From Nitzschia sp. pyKryTriq1 (Eukaryota; Bacillariophyta; Bacillariophyceae; Bacillariales; Bacillariaceae): a DNA stretch of 64,000 nucleotides. Where the stretch lies: positions 2,280,629-2,344,628 of the forward strand of contig OY101119.1 of the NCBI GenBank assembly GCA_956465555.1. Direction: 5' to 3'. The first letter of the stretch is position 1. Each line of letters starts with the position of its first letter. Shown here in pieces: positions 1 to 10,336 of the stretch. The position numbers and the translations under genes are program-made. The notes beneath the pieces were generated by a model. The model was not told the DNA's origin and ran no database searches. It saw only the letters and a list, made by a program, of their open reading frames with translations.

Positions 1-126
1 AAATACTTTTGGAGGCAGGGATCAGACTTACTAAGGTCTGGCCGCCCTCAGCCCAGTGGGACTGGGACAGTCCCGAGATGGAGGTCTCGAAAGACCAGCG
101 GGTGGGATTGGGCGGGCCATTTTAAA
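1..126. ncRNA. Hairpin-rich stretch, possible 3' part of a small nuclear RNA (U2-like?)
   Basis: Three perfect or near-perfect hairpins follow each other in about 100 bases: CAGAC/GTCTG near 22-40, GGGACTG/CAGTCCC near 58-74, and GGTCT/AGACC near 83-96. The first bases include ACTTTTGGAG, which resembles an Sm-protein site. The segment TTTTGGAGGCAGGGA is close to the Sm site plus start of stem III in U2 snRNA. The U2 stem-loop IV consensus is not seen and the 5' part lies outside the window, so the identity is a guess. It could equally be the end of a repeat. No ORF of interest covers it. Confidence 0.25.
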
Positions 127-128
127 CT

Positions 129-296
129 AAACTATTTCTCCACTGATAGCGTTGCTATCAGCCTCGATGGGTCTTACCGTTGGCAGAAGGAGATTAGCAA
201 AGTGACAACAAGAAACTATTTCTCCACTGATAGCGTTGCTATCAGCCTCGATGGGTCTTACCGTTGGCAGAAGGAGATTAGCAAAGTGACAACAAG
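129..296. repeat. Two identical 84-bp direct tandem copies
   Basis: Positions 129-212 and 213-296 are the same 84 bases, head to tail, with no difference that I can see. Each copy carries an 8-bp inverted repeat, CTGATAGC-GTT-GCTATCAG. The identity points to a recent duplication. It lies directly after the hairpin-rich stretch at 1-126 and may belong to the same locus. Confidence 0.9.
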
Positions 297-836
297 AGGA
301 GAAGGGCTGCTGCGGTCCAAACTCCTGCTTCGGCCGCTGCTGTCGAGCGTTGGACTCGCACAGCCAGCGATCGGGAGCCAGCCGCAGCCTTCTCTCTTGA
401 ATCGTTCACTCTGAGCCGTCTGGCCTGCGCTACCTCAGCTTTCCCCAACTTCGAGTAGCACAAGAATTAGAGAGTACAAGTACGAAGAAAACACGTAGTC
501 CCACCACATAATTATGATGCTGTAGCGTGAATGAGTCAGTCGTCACAGTAGTTTTGTTTGAAGTTCCGAAATAGGAGTACCGAATGTAGGGCTATAATCT
601 TTTTCGGCCTAAACCAAATTATACGGAGAAAGAAATTCTCTCCGTACGTCGTCGTTTGCTTCTCGCCGCTCTCGGGCTTCTCCAGCGAGCGACGAGAACT
701 CGATATGGGCCTTCCCGGAGGAGTTAAAATAAGAGCCTGAAGGACGAAACAAAAACGAGAAGGCTCACAAAATGAAATTTGACACAACAAATAAACACCT
801 CACACAAACGTTATCAGAAGCTTCTTAAACTGAATC
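297..836. other. Intergenic
   Basis: No convincing coding signal. It holds the upstream region of the transporter gene that starts at 837. Confidence 0.6.
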
Positions 837-1975
837 ATGACAGAATACTTCACACCTCTCACCGGCCTCACTGGTGGTTCATTGATTGGTCTTTCAGCCA
901 TTGTTCTATTGATATTCAATGGCGACATTCTAGGCGCCTCGGGTCTATTGTCATCCATTTTCGTATCGCCCCAGAAAACATTTCGAGACCCAAGTCAATT
1001 CTGGAAGTTGGCGCTTGTTTCGACATTTCTAATGACCTCAACATATTTACTCGGCCCTTACTTTCTAATTGATGATCGTTCAGCAAATGACGAAACCGTG
1101 CCTATCCCTTCGCACTTTGCATACATCCTGGCCGGCCTCCTTGTGGGCTTCGGTACCAAACTAGGAAATGGGTGCACTTCAGGTACGACGATGCAGACTC
1201 CTTACCGCTACCTTGTATCTTTTTATTCATTTCTCACACATAATTGTCTGATTTCTTTCTAGGCCACGGAGTTTGCGGTCTAGGTCGTATGAGTGAGCGC
1301 TCACTTGCCGCTGTCACGACTTTCATGCTGTCGGGCATTTTGACCGTGACATTCTTGACTTCGCCCGATTCCTTTTTGGCGGAATACACAGGGATCCTTA
1401 GAACCGACGCTGCTGTACCACTGGACGTTGGATTGGGATCCAAATTTACCACCACGATAGTATTCCTATCCATAGTGAGTTACCGTCTCGGCCGAAAGTC
1501 TTTGGCCGTCGAGGACAGTTCAAAACTGTTCGCCGGCGCATTGGTAGGCATTATGTTTGCCAGTGGCTTGGCCATAAGTCAAATGGTTCTTGGCTCCAAA
1601 TTATTTGGTTTCTTGGATGTCATGAGCATTGCCGATGGGCAATGGGATCCTACTCTGGCGACAGTCCTGGGAGCAGCGGTGCCCATAAGCGCCATTGCCT
1701 ATCAATTCATCCAAGGTTATGGATTTGGATTGATCAAGCAGGACAAAATTTTGACTGCGCCTCTCATGGCATCCAAGTTTTGCGTTCCCACGAACACTAT
1801 GATTGATATGAATCTAGTGGTCGGGTCAGCCCTTTTTGGTGCTGGCTGGGGGGTTGGCTTGCTATGCCCGGCACCCGCATTGGTACATGCTGCTGTCGGT
1901 AACCCCGATGTTCTTTTCCGATGGATTCCGGCATTTGTGGTAGGATCATATGCCGCTCAACAACTTAAGCGATAG
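837..1975 (+). CDS. YeeE/YedE-family (sulphur transport) membrane protein
   Basis: Two exons, 837-1182 and 1263-1975, joined by an 80-bp intron with a GTACGA donor and a TTTCTAG acceptor. The product is 352 aa. The join restores the family signature: exon 1 ends in GNGCTSG and exon 2 continues GHGVCGLGRMSERS, so the core motif GxGCTSGHGVCG is split by the intron. The protein is almost entirely hydrophobic helices, as expected for this bacterial-type inner-membrane family, whose characterised members move thiosulphate or other sulphur compounds. A second signature, the ...LFGAGWGVGLLCPAPA segment near the C-terminus, is also present. The family is bacterial in origin and also occurs in algae and fungi. 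The substrate here is inferred from the family only, and localisation is not clear because there is no obvious plastid presequence. Confidence 0.85.
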
Positions 1976-3117
1976 AGAGTAGATAAATGCTAAGGATTGT
2001 ACGCAAAATACCAAGACAAATTACTTCGTAGCAAACACCTCCATACCCGCATTTTAAGGCGATAAGGAAAGAGATAATCATTGCTGCTACTAGTACTACT
2101 AGAGTAGAAAAACTATTGCGAGGACGACCACAACAACAACCAATTCGTGGCTCCAATTCTCTCTTTCTCTCTAACGAACGTACGTGTGACAATAAAGTAA
2201 CCCTTCGTCCAATCTATTAAAAGTAGAGGCAGTGGTAGTAGGATGCCTCCTCATCCAACTCGGTAGGCAACGACTACGTAGAAAGCTGCTACTCCTGCTG
2301 GTGCTTGTACTACTGTATTTGCCGAACTCTATTACCCTAGTACTATCCGCAGCTACACTGTGTACTCGTACAAGTAAAAGTGCTTAGTATCCATTAGCTT
2401 AACGAACTCTATCTTGATCACATGGGTACTATTTCGTAGCTACGATATAGACTAGCACAGAACGACAGGTTCCATGCTGCTGCATCGTCCTCGCTGTAGT
2501 ACCGGTAGATGTGACGTCCGCCATCCGCCAGTCACCAGGTCACGGACAGCGCGCAAGTGCGCATTCATCGGAACATCGTGCGTCTCCGTGCGTGCATACT
2601 CCGATTATTCGTACAGTACTGTACGTGAAACTCGGGCGCGTTTTATTTTATTTATGCCTCGATTATCATCGGACACCCCACAGCCAATCATGATGGCTTG
2701 CGTGGCGGCCATCCATCCATAATCAAGAGCAACAACCAAGCAAGGACGACGAATACTCGTTTGTACTCGTACATACCGTACTCGTACAGTTCGTACTGTA
2801 CCGGTACCCCGTACGCGATATTGTACCGGTGCAGCTAAAGCAAGGAGAAGACGCTCACATTTTGCACACGGCCTTCCTTTTGTTCGTGGAGCGATCTCTA
2901 CGTTGCCGCCAGTACTTGAGTCTACGAGAAACGGTTCCTGTCGCATCTGCGAATTCCCACCTTGCCAGCAACTGGCCAGCAACCAACACAACAAACCGCC
3001 GATCGCCCCCACCAACTGAAGTGTCGGTGCAACTTTTCTTCCATCACACAAAACCAATCTGTACAGTATAACCAAGTTGACGGCCGCAGTCTTCTTCCAA
3101 AACAGTAAAATATTACC
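1976..3117. other. Intergenic
   Basis: No supported gene. ORFs here are short and lack family features. It contains GTAC-rich sequence, including a TACCGGTA palindrome at 2799-2806, and the promoter side of the methyltransferase gene. Confidence 0.6.
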
Positions 3118-3945
3118 ATGATGGAAGAAATGATAATTTACGACGATGACTCGTACGATGCTACGTCCGCCATGTTGAACCGCGGAGAGTTTCTTCGACA
3201 ACTGAGAGAAATGGAACGACAAGACGACGAGGAACGAGCAAATAATATGGTCGTGGAAAACAATGTGAGCAGCAGCTCCACCTTTGATTATGACTCTTAC
3301 CTTGCCAACCAGAGCTACTACGACGATTACAAACATGTGAACTTCAAGCATATCGATTTTGGTTTGGTCGGAGACAGACGCGTTATCATCCAGCAAGACC
3401 GCAGCGTTGGAAAGGGAGGTCTCGTCTGGGATGCTGGGTACATTCTTGCTGACCATTTGATTCAAACACAAGAATTGTGGAATCCTACTCGTCGACCCGT
3501 GCGCATGGTTGAGCTGGGAGCTGGAACTGGTGTGACCGGGTTTCTGTTGGCTAGCGCTTTTCCAGAATCAAAAGTGCATGTGACAGACTTGCCGCTGCTG
3601 ATGCCGCTCTTGAACACTAACGCGAAGGGAGTGGACAATGCCACTGTCGGGGAGCTGGAATGGGGAACTACAGCGACCCTCGACAAGTACGACCTGATTA
3701 TCGGTGCGGACGTCGTTGCTTCTATTTACTCGGCGCCGGCCTTGGCCCAAACCATCTACGACTTGTCGAATCAGCGCTCGCAAGTGTACCTTGCTTGTCG
3801 AGACCGTCTTGCGGGAAGTATCGAGCAGTTCGAGGCTCAATTGAAACGTCTCTTTACCACGGTGGAACGACGAAAAGCCACGAGCAACAACAAAAATCCT
3901 GATGTTTGGGTGCTGTACGCCAGCGGCAGACGCAGCAGCCAATAG
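3118..3945 (+). CDS. METTL21-like / Methyltransf_16 lysine methyltransferase-like protein
   Basis: Intronless, 275 aa; the start is ATGATG, so either of the first two Met codons could be used. The S-adenosylmethionine-binding loop VELGAGTGVTG lies at residues 131-141, with the acidic end of strand 2 at VTDLP (155-159) and the post-IV motif DLIIGADVV at 192-200. This order fits the class I methyltransferases of the METTL21/EEF1AKMT group, which methylate lysines on chaperones, elongation factors or other proteins. The first 70 residues are acidic, probably flexible, and not part of the fold. A WDAG segment just before the domain (residues 104-107) matches the usual family position for the W-[DE]-[AS]-[AG] motif. 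The protein target cannot be deduced. No targeting peptide is visible, so it is probably cytosolic or nuclear. Confidence 0.8.
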   Translation: MMEEMIIYDDDSYDATSAMLNRGEFLRQLREMERQDDEERANNMVVENNVSSSSTFDYDSYLANQSYYDDYKHVNFKHIDFGLVGDRRVIIQQDRSVGKGGLVWDAGYILADHLIQTQELWNPTRRPVRMVELGAGTGVTGFLLASAFPESKVHVTDLPLLMPLLNTNAKGVDNATVGELEWGTTATLDKYDLIIGADVVASIYSAPALAQTIYDLSNQRSQVYLACRDRLAGSIEQFEAQLKRLFTTVERRKATSNNKNPDVWVLYASGRRSSQ

Positions 3946-4243
3946 CATATCTCAGCTCGATAATAACAGAAAATAGAATTGCGACACCGAGTAATAGGTT
4001 TGATGAGTTGCTGAGTACGAGTACCATGCTTTATCCATGTACTTCCATTGGTTACTCTTCGATTGTCATCACCAACCAATAGTTCATGTTTTGAAAAAAG
4101 TCGGCGCAAGGGGCCGTACTGTGAATAAAAGTAACTTAATGTAGTGGTTAATGGCAACACGGAATGATAGAATACAATTGTTATACCGACTTTATGAATG
4201 TCGTGCGTAGTTGATATAGTTGGAGTACCACTCAATATCGCAG

Positions 4244-5670
4244 CTACTGTAGACGTCGTTTCTTGCTGTTCTTTTCCGCTTTTTCCGGAGCACTTTTTTC
4301 GGATTTGGCTGCCTTTTCCGACGACGACGATTCTGATGCCTTTTGACTCTTGGGTAACTTAGCAGCATGACTCGTCTTAACTTTTCCATCTTTCTTGCCC
4401 GTCTTCTGCTTCTTCTCGCCCTTTGTCAGCTTGTGCACACCCTTGTCATCGGGCGTCTTTTTCATTCGTTTCTGTCCCTTGCCTCTCACAGATGAAGAAT
4501 CATCCAGCTACGCGTACATCAAGAAAGGGACGGGAAATGCACAAATGGCGTCAGTATATTGAATAACGACATGGTATCCAGTCAAAATACTTCGTCGAGT
4601 AGCATTTCTACTTACCTTTGACTTATGATCTTCACGCACTCCTTTCTTTACGAGGCCAAACTCTTCCGCAAAATCTTCATAGTCGTTCAATTCATAGCCC
4701 ATCGACATTGACATTGACATCGACATTGACATCGACATTCCAATTGGTGCATCCGAAATCAAAGTCGGTGCCAAAGTTGGAGCATTCGTAACAGGTGTTG
4801 CAGTTGGAGAATCGGTTACAGGAGTCAAGGTCGCCGGTGGAAGACTTGTTGGGGGCGCTGTACCAGGTGTCGGCGCTTCGGTACCAGGTATGGTCTCACT
4901 TGCCGAAGGCGCGGGAGTAGCCGGGACGTTGGGATCTGTAGATGGAGAACTGGTGGGAGATAATGTTTCATTTGCCGACGGCGCTACAGTAGCGATGGTA
5001 CCAGTACCTGTGGGTGACATAGTGGGAGACTGCGTAGAACCAAATGGGCAAACCTCTCCAATCGGTGGCTCCAAAGTAGTCTAATGAAACAGTTTGAGGT
5101 TAGATTGAAAAAAATAGTATGCGTACTCCGAAGAACCGGAAATTCACTTACGAACGACGTCCACCCAATGGCTTGATCTTCCTCCAGAACGGGATATGCA
5201 CCGCATCCATTAGTAAATGTGATGATGTATACATTGATCAGAGCCTCGTTGAATTGGTTGCGACCAACCATGTTGATTTGGATCGCCCTCGGAATATCAG
5301 CGGGGTCCACGATATCTCCTGGTCCTGCCGCAAGGGATGTGTAATTGAACGTGTCACCATTGGAGAACGAGCCAACGATATTTTCCTGTACAAGTACTCG
5401 CAGTCCTTGGTCGAGCTCAAGGATATCAATAGTTTCCACCAGGACGGGGACCAAATCCGTTACGCTTGGATCACCAAAGGGTGTGATCACGCAACTCGTC
5501 TCATCCACAGCCTTATTTTCCGTTACGTTTCCAGGACAAACAAGGTCAAAGTCCAGTGTAAACTCATAAAAGCTCGGCGAGCAAGCGCACAGCTCTTCGC
5601 CAATTATCTGCGCAGTAGTTTCTACGAGGCCGGCCAGGAGTAAACCCAATGTTGTAACTGCGAATCTCAT
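4244..5670 (-). CDS. Secreted silaffin-like protein A (new N-terminal domain, SM-repeat, Lys-rich tail)
   Basis: Three exons on the minus strand: 5670-5152, 5080-4616 and 4507-4244, with introns of 71 and 108 bp and GTAAGT donors. The product is 415 aa. I chose the Met at 5670 because it starts a clean signal peptide (MRFAVTTLGLLLAGLVETTAQ region); a Met nine codons upstream (5697) is possible. Order of parts: signal peptide; a domain of about 150 residues with CACSP near its start and WTSF at its end; a Pro/Thr/Ser-rich stretch; seven Ser-Met dipeptides; an acidic segment; and a Lys/Ser-rich tail ending in KKRRLQ. The next gene (6501-8080) has the same order, so the two are tandem paralogues. 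Lys-rich, secreted, low-complexity tails are typical of diatom silica-associated proteins, and the RRL end recalls silaffin repeat ends. Function in silica formation is an inference. Confidence 0.75.
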
Positions 5671-6500
5671 CTTGTCAAAGATAAAGTGGATTTTCAAACT
5701 GTTGTCTTTTCTTGCTTTTTGTGAGTGCTAGGGCAATGGGAACGTTGCAGCCCTTTCGACAGATGCTGCGCAGATATGTCCACAAGATCTACAAATTTGT
5801 GGATTTTGTTGTATTTGTTCCGTTGTGCTGCGTTGTGTTTAGAGAATTCTGTCGAGACCGTGGATGTCATTGCCAAAATATGGAACGGTGGAAGCAGAAA
5901 ATTTGAGAAAATTGTGAGCAAATCGTCGAAACAAGGGCAACGGCCGACTCCCTGCTAAGTACCATCCTGAACGTCGCAAATCACCGTAAGTAGAATTCAG
6001 CAGGTCGCGCCAAAAAAGTCGCAGCTCGACAATTCAGGTGCCAAAAATCCGTAGCCGTGGTACTCATCAGTTGGGTCGTGCTCCCTCTGAGAGCGGGCAC
6101 GCGCGCGCAGGGCGAGCCTATCTATTCTCCTATCTACTCGTACTGTAGAATAGAGACTGGGTCGTCTCTGCTGCGTCCGCTCTCGCTGCGAGTATCGCAT
6201 CATAGTACGTACGTAGGTGTGAGAGTAGTATGTTGTTCGTAGCTGATACATATGGTAGGTCTACCCCCCGGTGCGGTGTCTACTGTTCCAAGAATTAGAT
6301 GTGCACGATTCATTCCCTTTCGGTAGACAAATCAACGAATCGGTTTAAAGCAAAATGAAATGAAATAAAATATAAAATGGCTAATGTTTACAATAAGGTA
6401 CGGTTACAAGGACCAGGCGAGGCAAAGCGAATCAACAGATAAAAGATAGCTGATGCCTCCTTCTCGTCCTTTCGATTTCTTATGCACGAAGTTTATTCAT
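5671..6500. other. Intergenic between the silaffin-like paralogues
   Basis: No gene seen. It contains the promoter of the downstream paralogue A and the 3' side of paralogue B. Confidence 0.6.
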
Positions 6501-8080
6501 TTATATCCTTCGCAGCTTTCCACTTTTTGATCCTTTCTTGCTTCCACTGTCGCTGCTACTATCAGCACTGCCGCTGTCGCCCTTGCCGACGCTGCTCTTT
6601 TTCGCGCTGTACGCTTTGGTTTTCAATGACTCATCAGGGCCTCCAGACTTTGAGCCCTTTCCACCCTTACCGTCTTCGCTTATACCACTCTTGCCTCCTT
6701 TGGATCCCTTGGTGTCCTTGGTGTCATTTGGTCCACCCTTTTTGCCACCCTTGATGAGTTTGTCGTATTCTTTTGATCCTCCTTTTCCACTCTCGGATCC
6801 CTTTCCTCCTTTACCAGAGGGATCAGAGCTTCCAGATTTGGAGCCCTTCGAGCCCTTGGACCCTTTCAAGCCCTTTCCGAGGTCCTCAAGCGGGCCCTTC
6901 TTTCCGCCTTTCGACCCCTTGATGTCCTTGCTTTCGTCGCTCGAGCTACCGCCCTTTCCACTTTTTGAGCCCTTACTGGAGCTACCGCCCTTTCCACTTT
7001 TTGAGCCCTTACTCGAGCTACCGCCTTTTCCACTTTTCGAGCCCTTACTGGAGCTGCCGCCCTTTCCACTTTTCGAGCCCTTACTGGAGCTAGTACCACC
7101 CTTCTTTCCACCCTTGCCACCTTTGGATCCCTTAGTGTCCTTGTCGTCATCTGTTGAACTTCCACCTTTCTTGCCACCCTTGCCTCCATATCCGGGCTTC
7201 TTCTCTTTCTTCTCACGGGCAGGATCTCGAACTTTCATTTCGGGTCTTCCGAATTCAGGAGACTCTTCAAACTCTGACATAAGATCGAACATTTTCATGT
7301 CCATCATATCCATACTCATGGACATCGACATGGACATCGACATGGACATAGATGTTGGGGGCAGCGTGGGTGACTCTGTGGGCGGTAAAGTTGGACCAGG
7401 TGTTGGTGGCAGCGTAGGAGCTGGAGTCGGTTCATCTGGTACGATCGGGCAGTACTCTTGGGCTGGGGGCTGAAGATCAGTCTGTAGAAGAAGGGAATAG
7501 TGAGAATTAGCCTTCATGGGCAAGACACAAGCACCAAGCCACCACAACTTACAAATCGGGTCCATCCCGCATACTGGCCTTCAAAGAGGACAGGATACCG
7601 TCCACAGTTGTTAGAGAAAATGATCAAGTATACATTGATGATGGGCTCATCCAATTGATTGACACCAATGATGTTCAGCTGGATCGCCCTCGGAAGATCC
7701 TCGGGATTGACGATCTCCCCCGGCAAGGCTGCGATGGACGTGTACTGAAATGTGTCTCCGTCGCCAAAGGAGCCAGCAATGTTTTCTTGAACTGAGATTT
7801 GAAGATTTTGGTCCAGCTCCAGAATATCAATAGACTGGACTGCAACTGGAATCAAGTCAGCAACGTCAGGATCGCCGAACGGACTGACCAAACAACTTGT
7901 ATCGGTGACGGCGTCTCCTAGCGTGATATTCACTGGCGGGCAGAATAAGCTGAAGTCCAACGTGAATTCGTATGTTCCTGGCGAGCAGGCACAAATGTCG
8001 ACGCCAATCTCTTGGCTCTGTGTTTGTGCCGTCGCGAGGAAAGGAACAAGAAGGCCAATGCCTTTCCACAAGGAAGCCAT
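6501..8080 (-). CDS. Secreted silaffin-like protein B (SKGSKSGKGG repeats)
   Basis: Two exons, 8080-7553 and 7481-6501, with a 71-bp intron at the same place as intron 1 of the neighbouring paralogue (just after the WT-x-F that ends the first domain). The product is 502 aa. A signal peptide (MASLWKGIGLLVPFLATAQ) is followed by the shared domain of about 150 residues, with CACSPGTYEFTLDF near its start and conserved FGDP, ILELDQ, VQENI and PRAIQ blocks. Next come a Pro/Thr stretch, an SM-dipeptide run, and more than 300 residues of Gly, Lys and Ser. At least four near-identical units of SSKGSKSGKGG occur in a row. Their K-xx-K-xx-K spacing is like the lysine clusters of silaffins and cingulins, and the protein ends in KSGKLRRI. 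A role in the silica cell wall is inferred. The antisense strand shows a long Pro/Leu-rich open frame that is only a shadow of these repeats. Confidence 0.8.
7310..7357 (-). repeat. Ser-Met dipeptide-coding microsatellite
   Basis: A run of alternating Ser and Met codons inside paralogue B. A matching run lies in paralogue A at about 4698-4740. Both sit between the Pro/Thr-rich stretch and the C-terminal region. Confidence 0.85.
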
Positions 8081-8181
8081 CGGTCGCCTGCGCTGTGTCG
8101 TTCTCGAATGCTGCTTTGTATCGGAATATAGTACGCTATCGCCAACCATTGTCTTCGAGTTTGTTTCTCAGATGAAGCTTT

Positions 8182-8517
8182 GTGTTTCGAAACAATGTAT
8201 GGCAGGTTTCACTACGTCTTTATGAGGAAGAACACACGATAGCCATGACAGAGAAAATGTTCGGAACAAAGATGGGGAGCAGTCAACACTTTTGTGAAGC
8301 TCGACGCTCTAAAAATCTTCTTGACAAAACTATTATGGAGAATGCATTGCGAACGGAAATTGGATGCCTAAGTAAAAATTCTACTTTCGTCGAGATACTT
8401 AAAGAATCGCAACCAAATGTTGTCGAAACAATCTCGAATCTGCGTAGAATCGCACGGCAAGTAGTACGCAAAATCAAAATGGACCCTGACCAAAAATCCG
8501 GGGGTCAAAGTTTATAA
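8182..8517 (+). CDS. Possible small hypothetical protein
   Basis: Open frame of 111 aa that starts 101 bases from the start of paralogue B on the opposite strand. An inner Met at 8245 would give 90 aa. The C-terminal half is rich in Lys, Arg and Ile and could form helices. I recognise no domain, and no splice sites link it to other exons. It may be a chance ORF. Confidence 0.2.
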   Translation: MFRNNVWQVSLRLYEEEHTIAMTEKMFGTKMGSSQHFCEARRSKNLLDKTIMENALRTEIGCLSKNSTFVEILKESQPNVVETISNLRRIARQVVRKIKMDPDQKSGGQSL

Positions 8518-10336
8518 TTGCCTAATGTAGAATATCGTTCCCCTTATGCGTGCATTAGGATTTTTGGTTTTTCAATTCGCCAAGACTGATGAAAATAGGG
8601 GACGCACATAATGACTTCGGCGAAAATATATAGGGGATGAACATGTGAGTAGTGCGACTCCTCGGCGAAGAAAAATATGGATTTATGAAGCACTCTACTA
8701 CTACCGGTAGAGTACGATTGCGCCCTGTCCGCAATGAGTTCAGAATATTCAGAACAGTACAAGTACCAGTACGAATCATGCTGCACTTGGTGAAGATAGC
8801 GACGACTGAGTTCCTCCTTGCGTTCGCAAGCTTCGCGAGAACAAAGTCGTGCTCGGTACATGTACTGTAGTTAAATACCGGTAGTCCACTCTCTCTCTCT
8901 ACTACTCCACGGAAGAGAGATTAGTTGCTCTCAACCGTCAAGGTAGTAACACTAAATATGATAGTGCACTTTTTCGCTGCTTTACGATATAGTCATAGAG
9001 TAGCTTCACAGGTGCGGTAAGGGAGTAGCAACATACTGCCCTAGCTAGTTCTTGAATGAAGTGGAAGTGGCCTTACAACAATAGCAGCTGCTGTTACAAA
9101 GGCATCACCACTGAAAACTTGTCCAGAGTACTAGCCCCACTGCTAAACCACTTTTTAGCAGAACTACTCAGAATCATGATCACTCAGCACAATCACTGAC
9201 CTTGCTGGCTTCTTGCTGACTAAAGTAGTTTTTATTGCTTTCTCTACTAGTACTCTCTAGCTGGGTACTCTTGGCACTAGTACTACTAGTACTACTACCT
9301 AGTACTATTGACAGAGGATGATCCAGTTGTTTGCATTGTTCAAAGTTGTTCTCTCATCTCAAGAGCTCTTGAGTAAAAAATGACAATACATATTACTACG
9401 TACTGTAGCAGCAGACTTTGGTGGGATGCGCGGGAGTCAATGCGTGCCGGGTCTTTCGTGAAAAGAAGGGGATTTGAAGTTCGTGCAGCGGTCCTGAAAA
9501 AGGACACGCAGACCAACAGTACCAGGTACCGGTAGAATCGGGAGGTGGGGTAGGCTCCGGTAGATAGTATTATAGGAATCCGTGACTTGACTGGCGCGAG
9601 TTGACTTACTCGATCACATCTTGGCTTTGTGGCGCGGTGCGTCCCTCGCCGAACCCCGACACGTGTTGAGGTTTGAGGAGCCGCATGCATGCATCGAAAT
9701 GGACCTTCTTGGGGGCACTATTAATGATCCACATATATATTGCTTTGTCCTTAAATCCAGACCCACTTTGTCTATTGCCCTCTCTCTTGGGATGACAAAC
9801 ATCGCAGCCCTTGGGGGCGTTCTTCATCAAGTCAAATATATATGCCTCAAGACTGGCTCCAGGTTCTTGGTGGTTCCCAATTCGCTGTTTTCAACAGGCT
9901 TTCCTGCGCATAATCTACGAAAGAACATAATCGATTTCTCAGCGATGCAAACGCCACAATGGTTGCCATATATGTTTAAAACCCATAAGTATTGTACTTA
10001 TGGCGACCCCCCAGCCCCAGGGAGTAAAAACAACAGCTAGCGGTAGATGATGATGTTGTACATACTGTACGGCGACCTGGTAGGTGGTGGTGCGATTGGT
10101 CCTTCTTTTCTTTCCACCAGACCCCCTCTCGCCGAGATGTCTACAAGTACTCGCCGTGCCCAACATAATTTTCCCTGTTTCAATCCTGATCGCAGCAATT
10201 TCAGTATCAGCATCGAAGCAGTAAACAGGGCAAAGTTTGGTGGTGTACTTATCACGATTGCTTCTTCCTACGACGAGACAAAGTGACAAGCTAAGCCAAG
10301 CATTGTAGCAGTAGTGGACTCTAGTAGCTAGTAGAG
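8518..10336. other. Long intergenic stretch
   Basis: No supported gene. It holds TACCGGTA palindromes (8702, 8876, 9527), CT-rich tracts near 8886, CTACTAGTAG-type palindromes near 9245-9305, and one copy of a 25-bp dispersed repeat (8966-8990). Open frames at 9606-10040 on both strands show no family features. Confidence 0.6.
8966..8990 (+). repeat. 25-bp dispersed intergenic repeat, copy 1
   Basis: GCACTTTTTCGCTGCTTTAC plus five more bases. The same sequence with one mismatch occurs at 23806-23830. Confidence 0.85.

Noticed and set aside
6538-7473. Long plus-strand ORF rich in Pro, Leu and Phe
   Set aside because: It is the antisense of the Gly/Lys/Ser repeats of silaffin-like protein B; the minus strand has signal peptide, splice sites and paralogue support.
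9606-10040. Overlapping ORFs on both strands, one with two Cys near its start
   Set aside because: No domain, no splice partners and no repeat ends; treated as chance ORFs.
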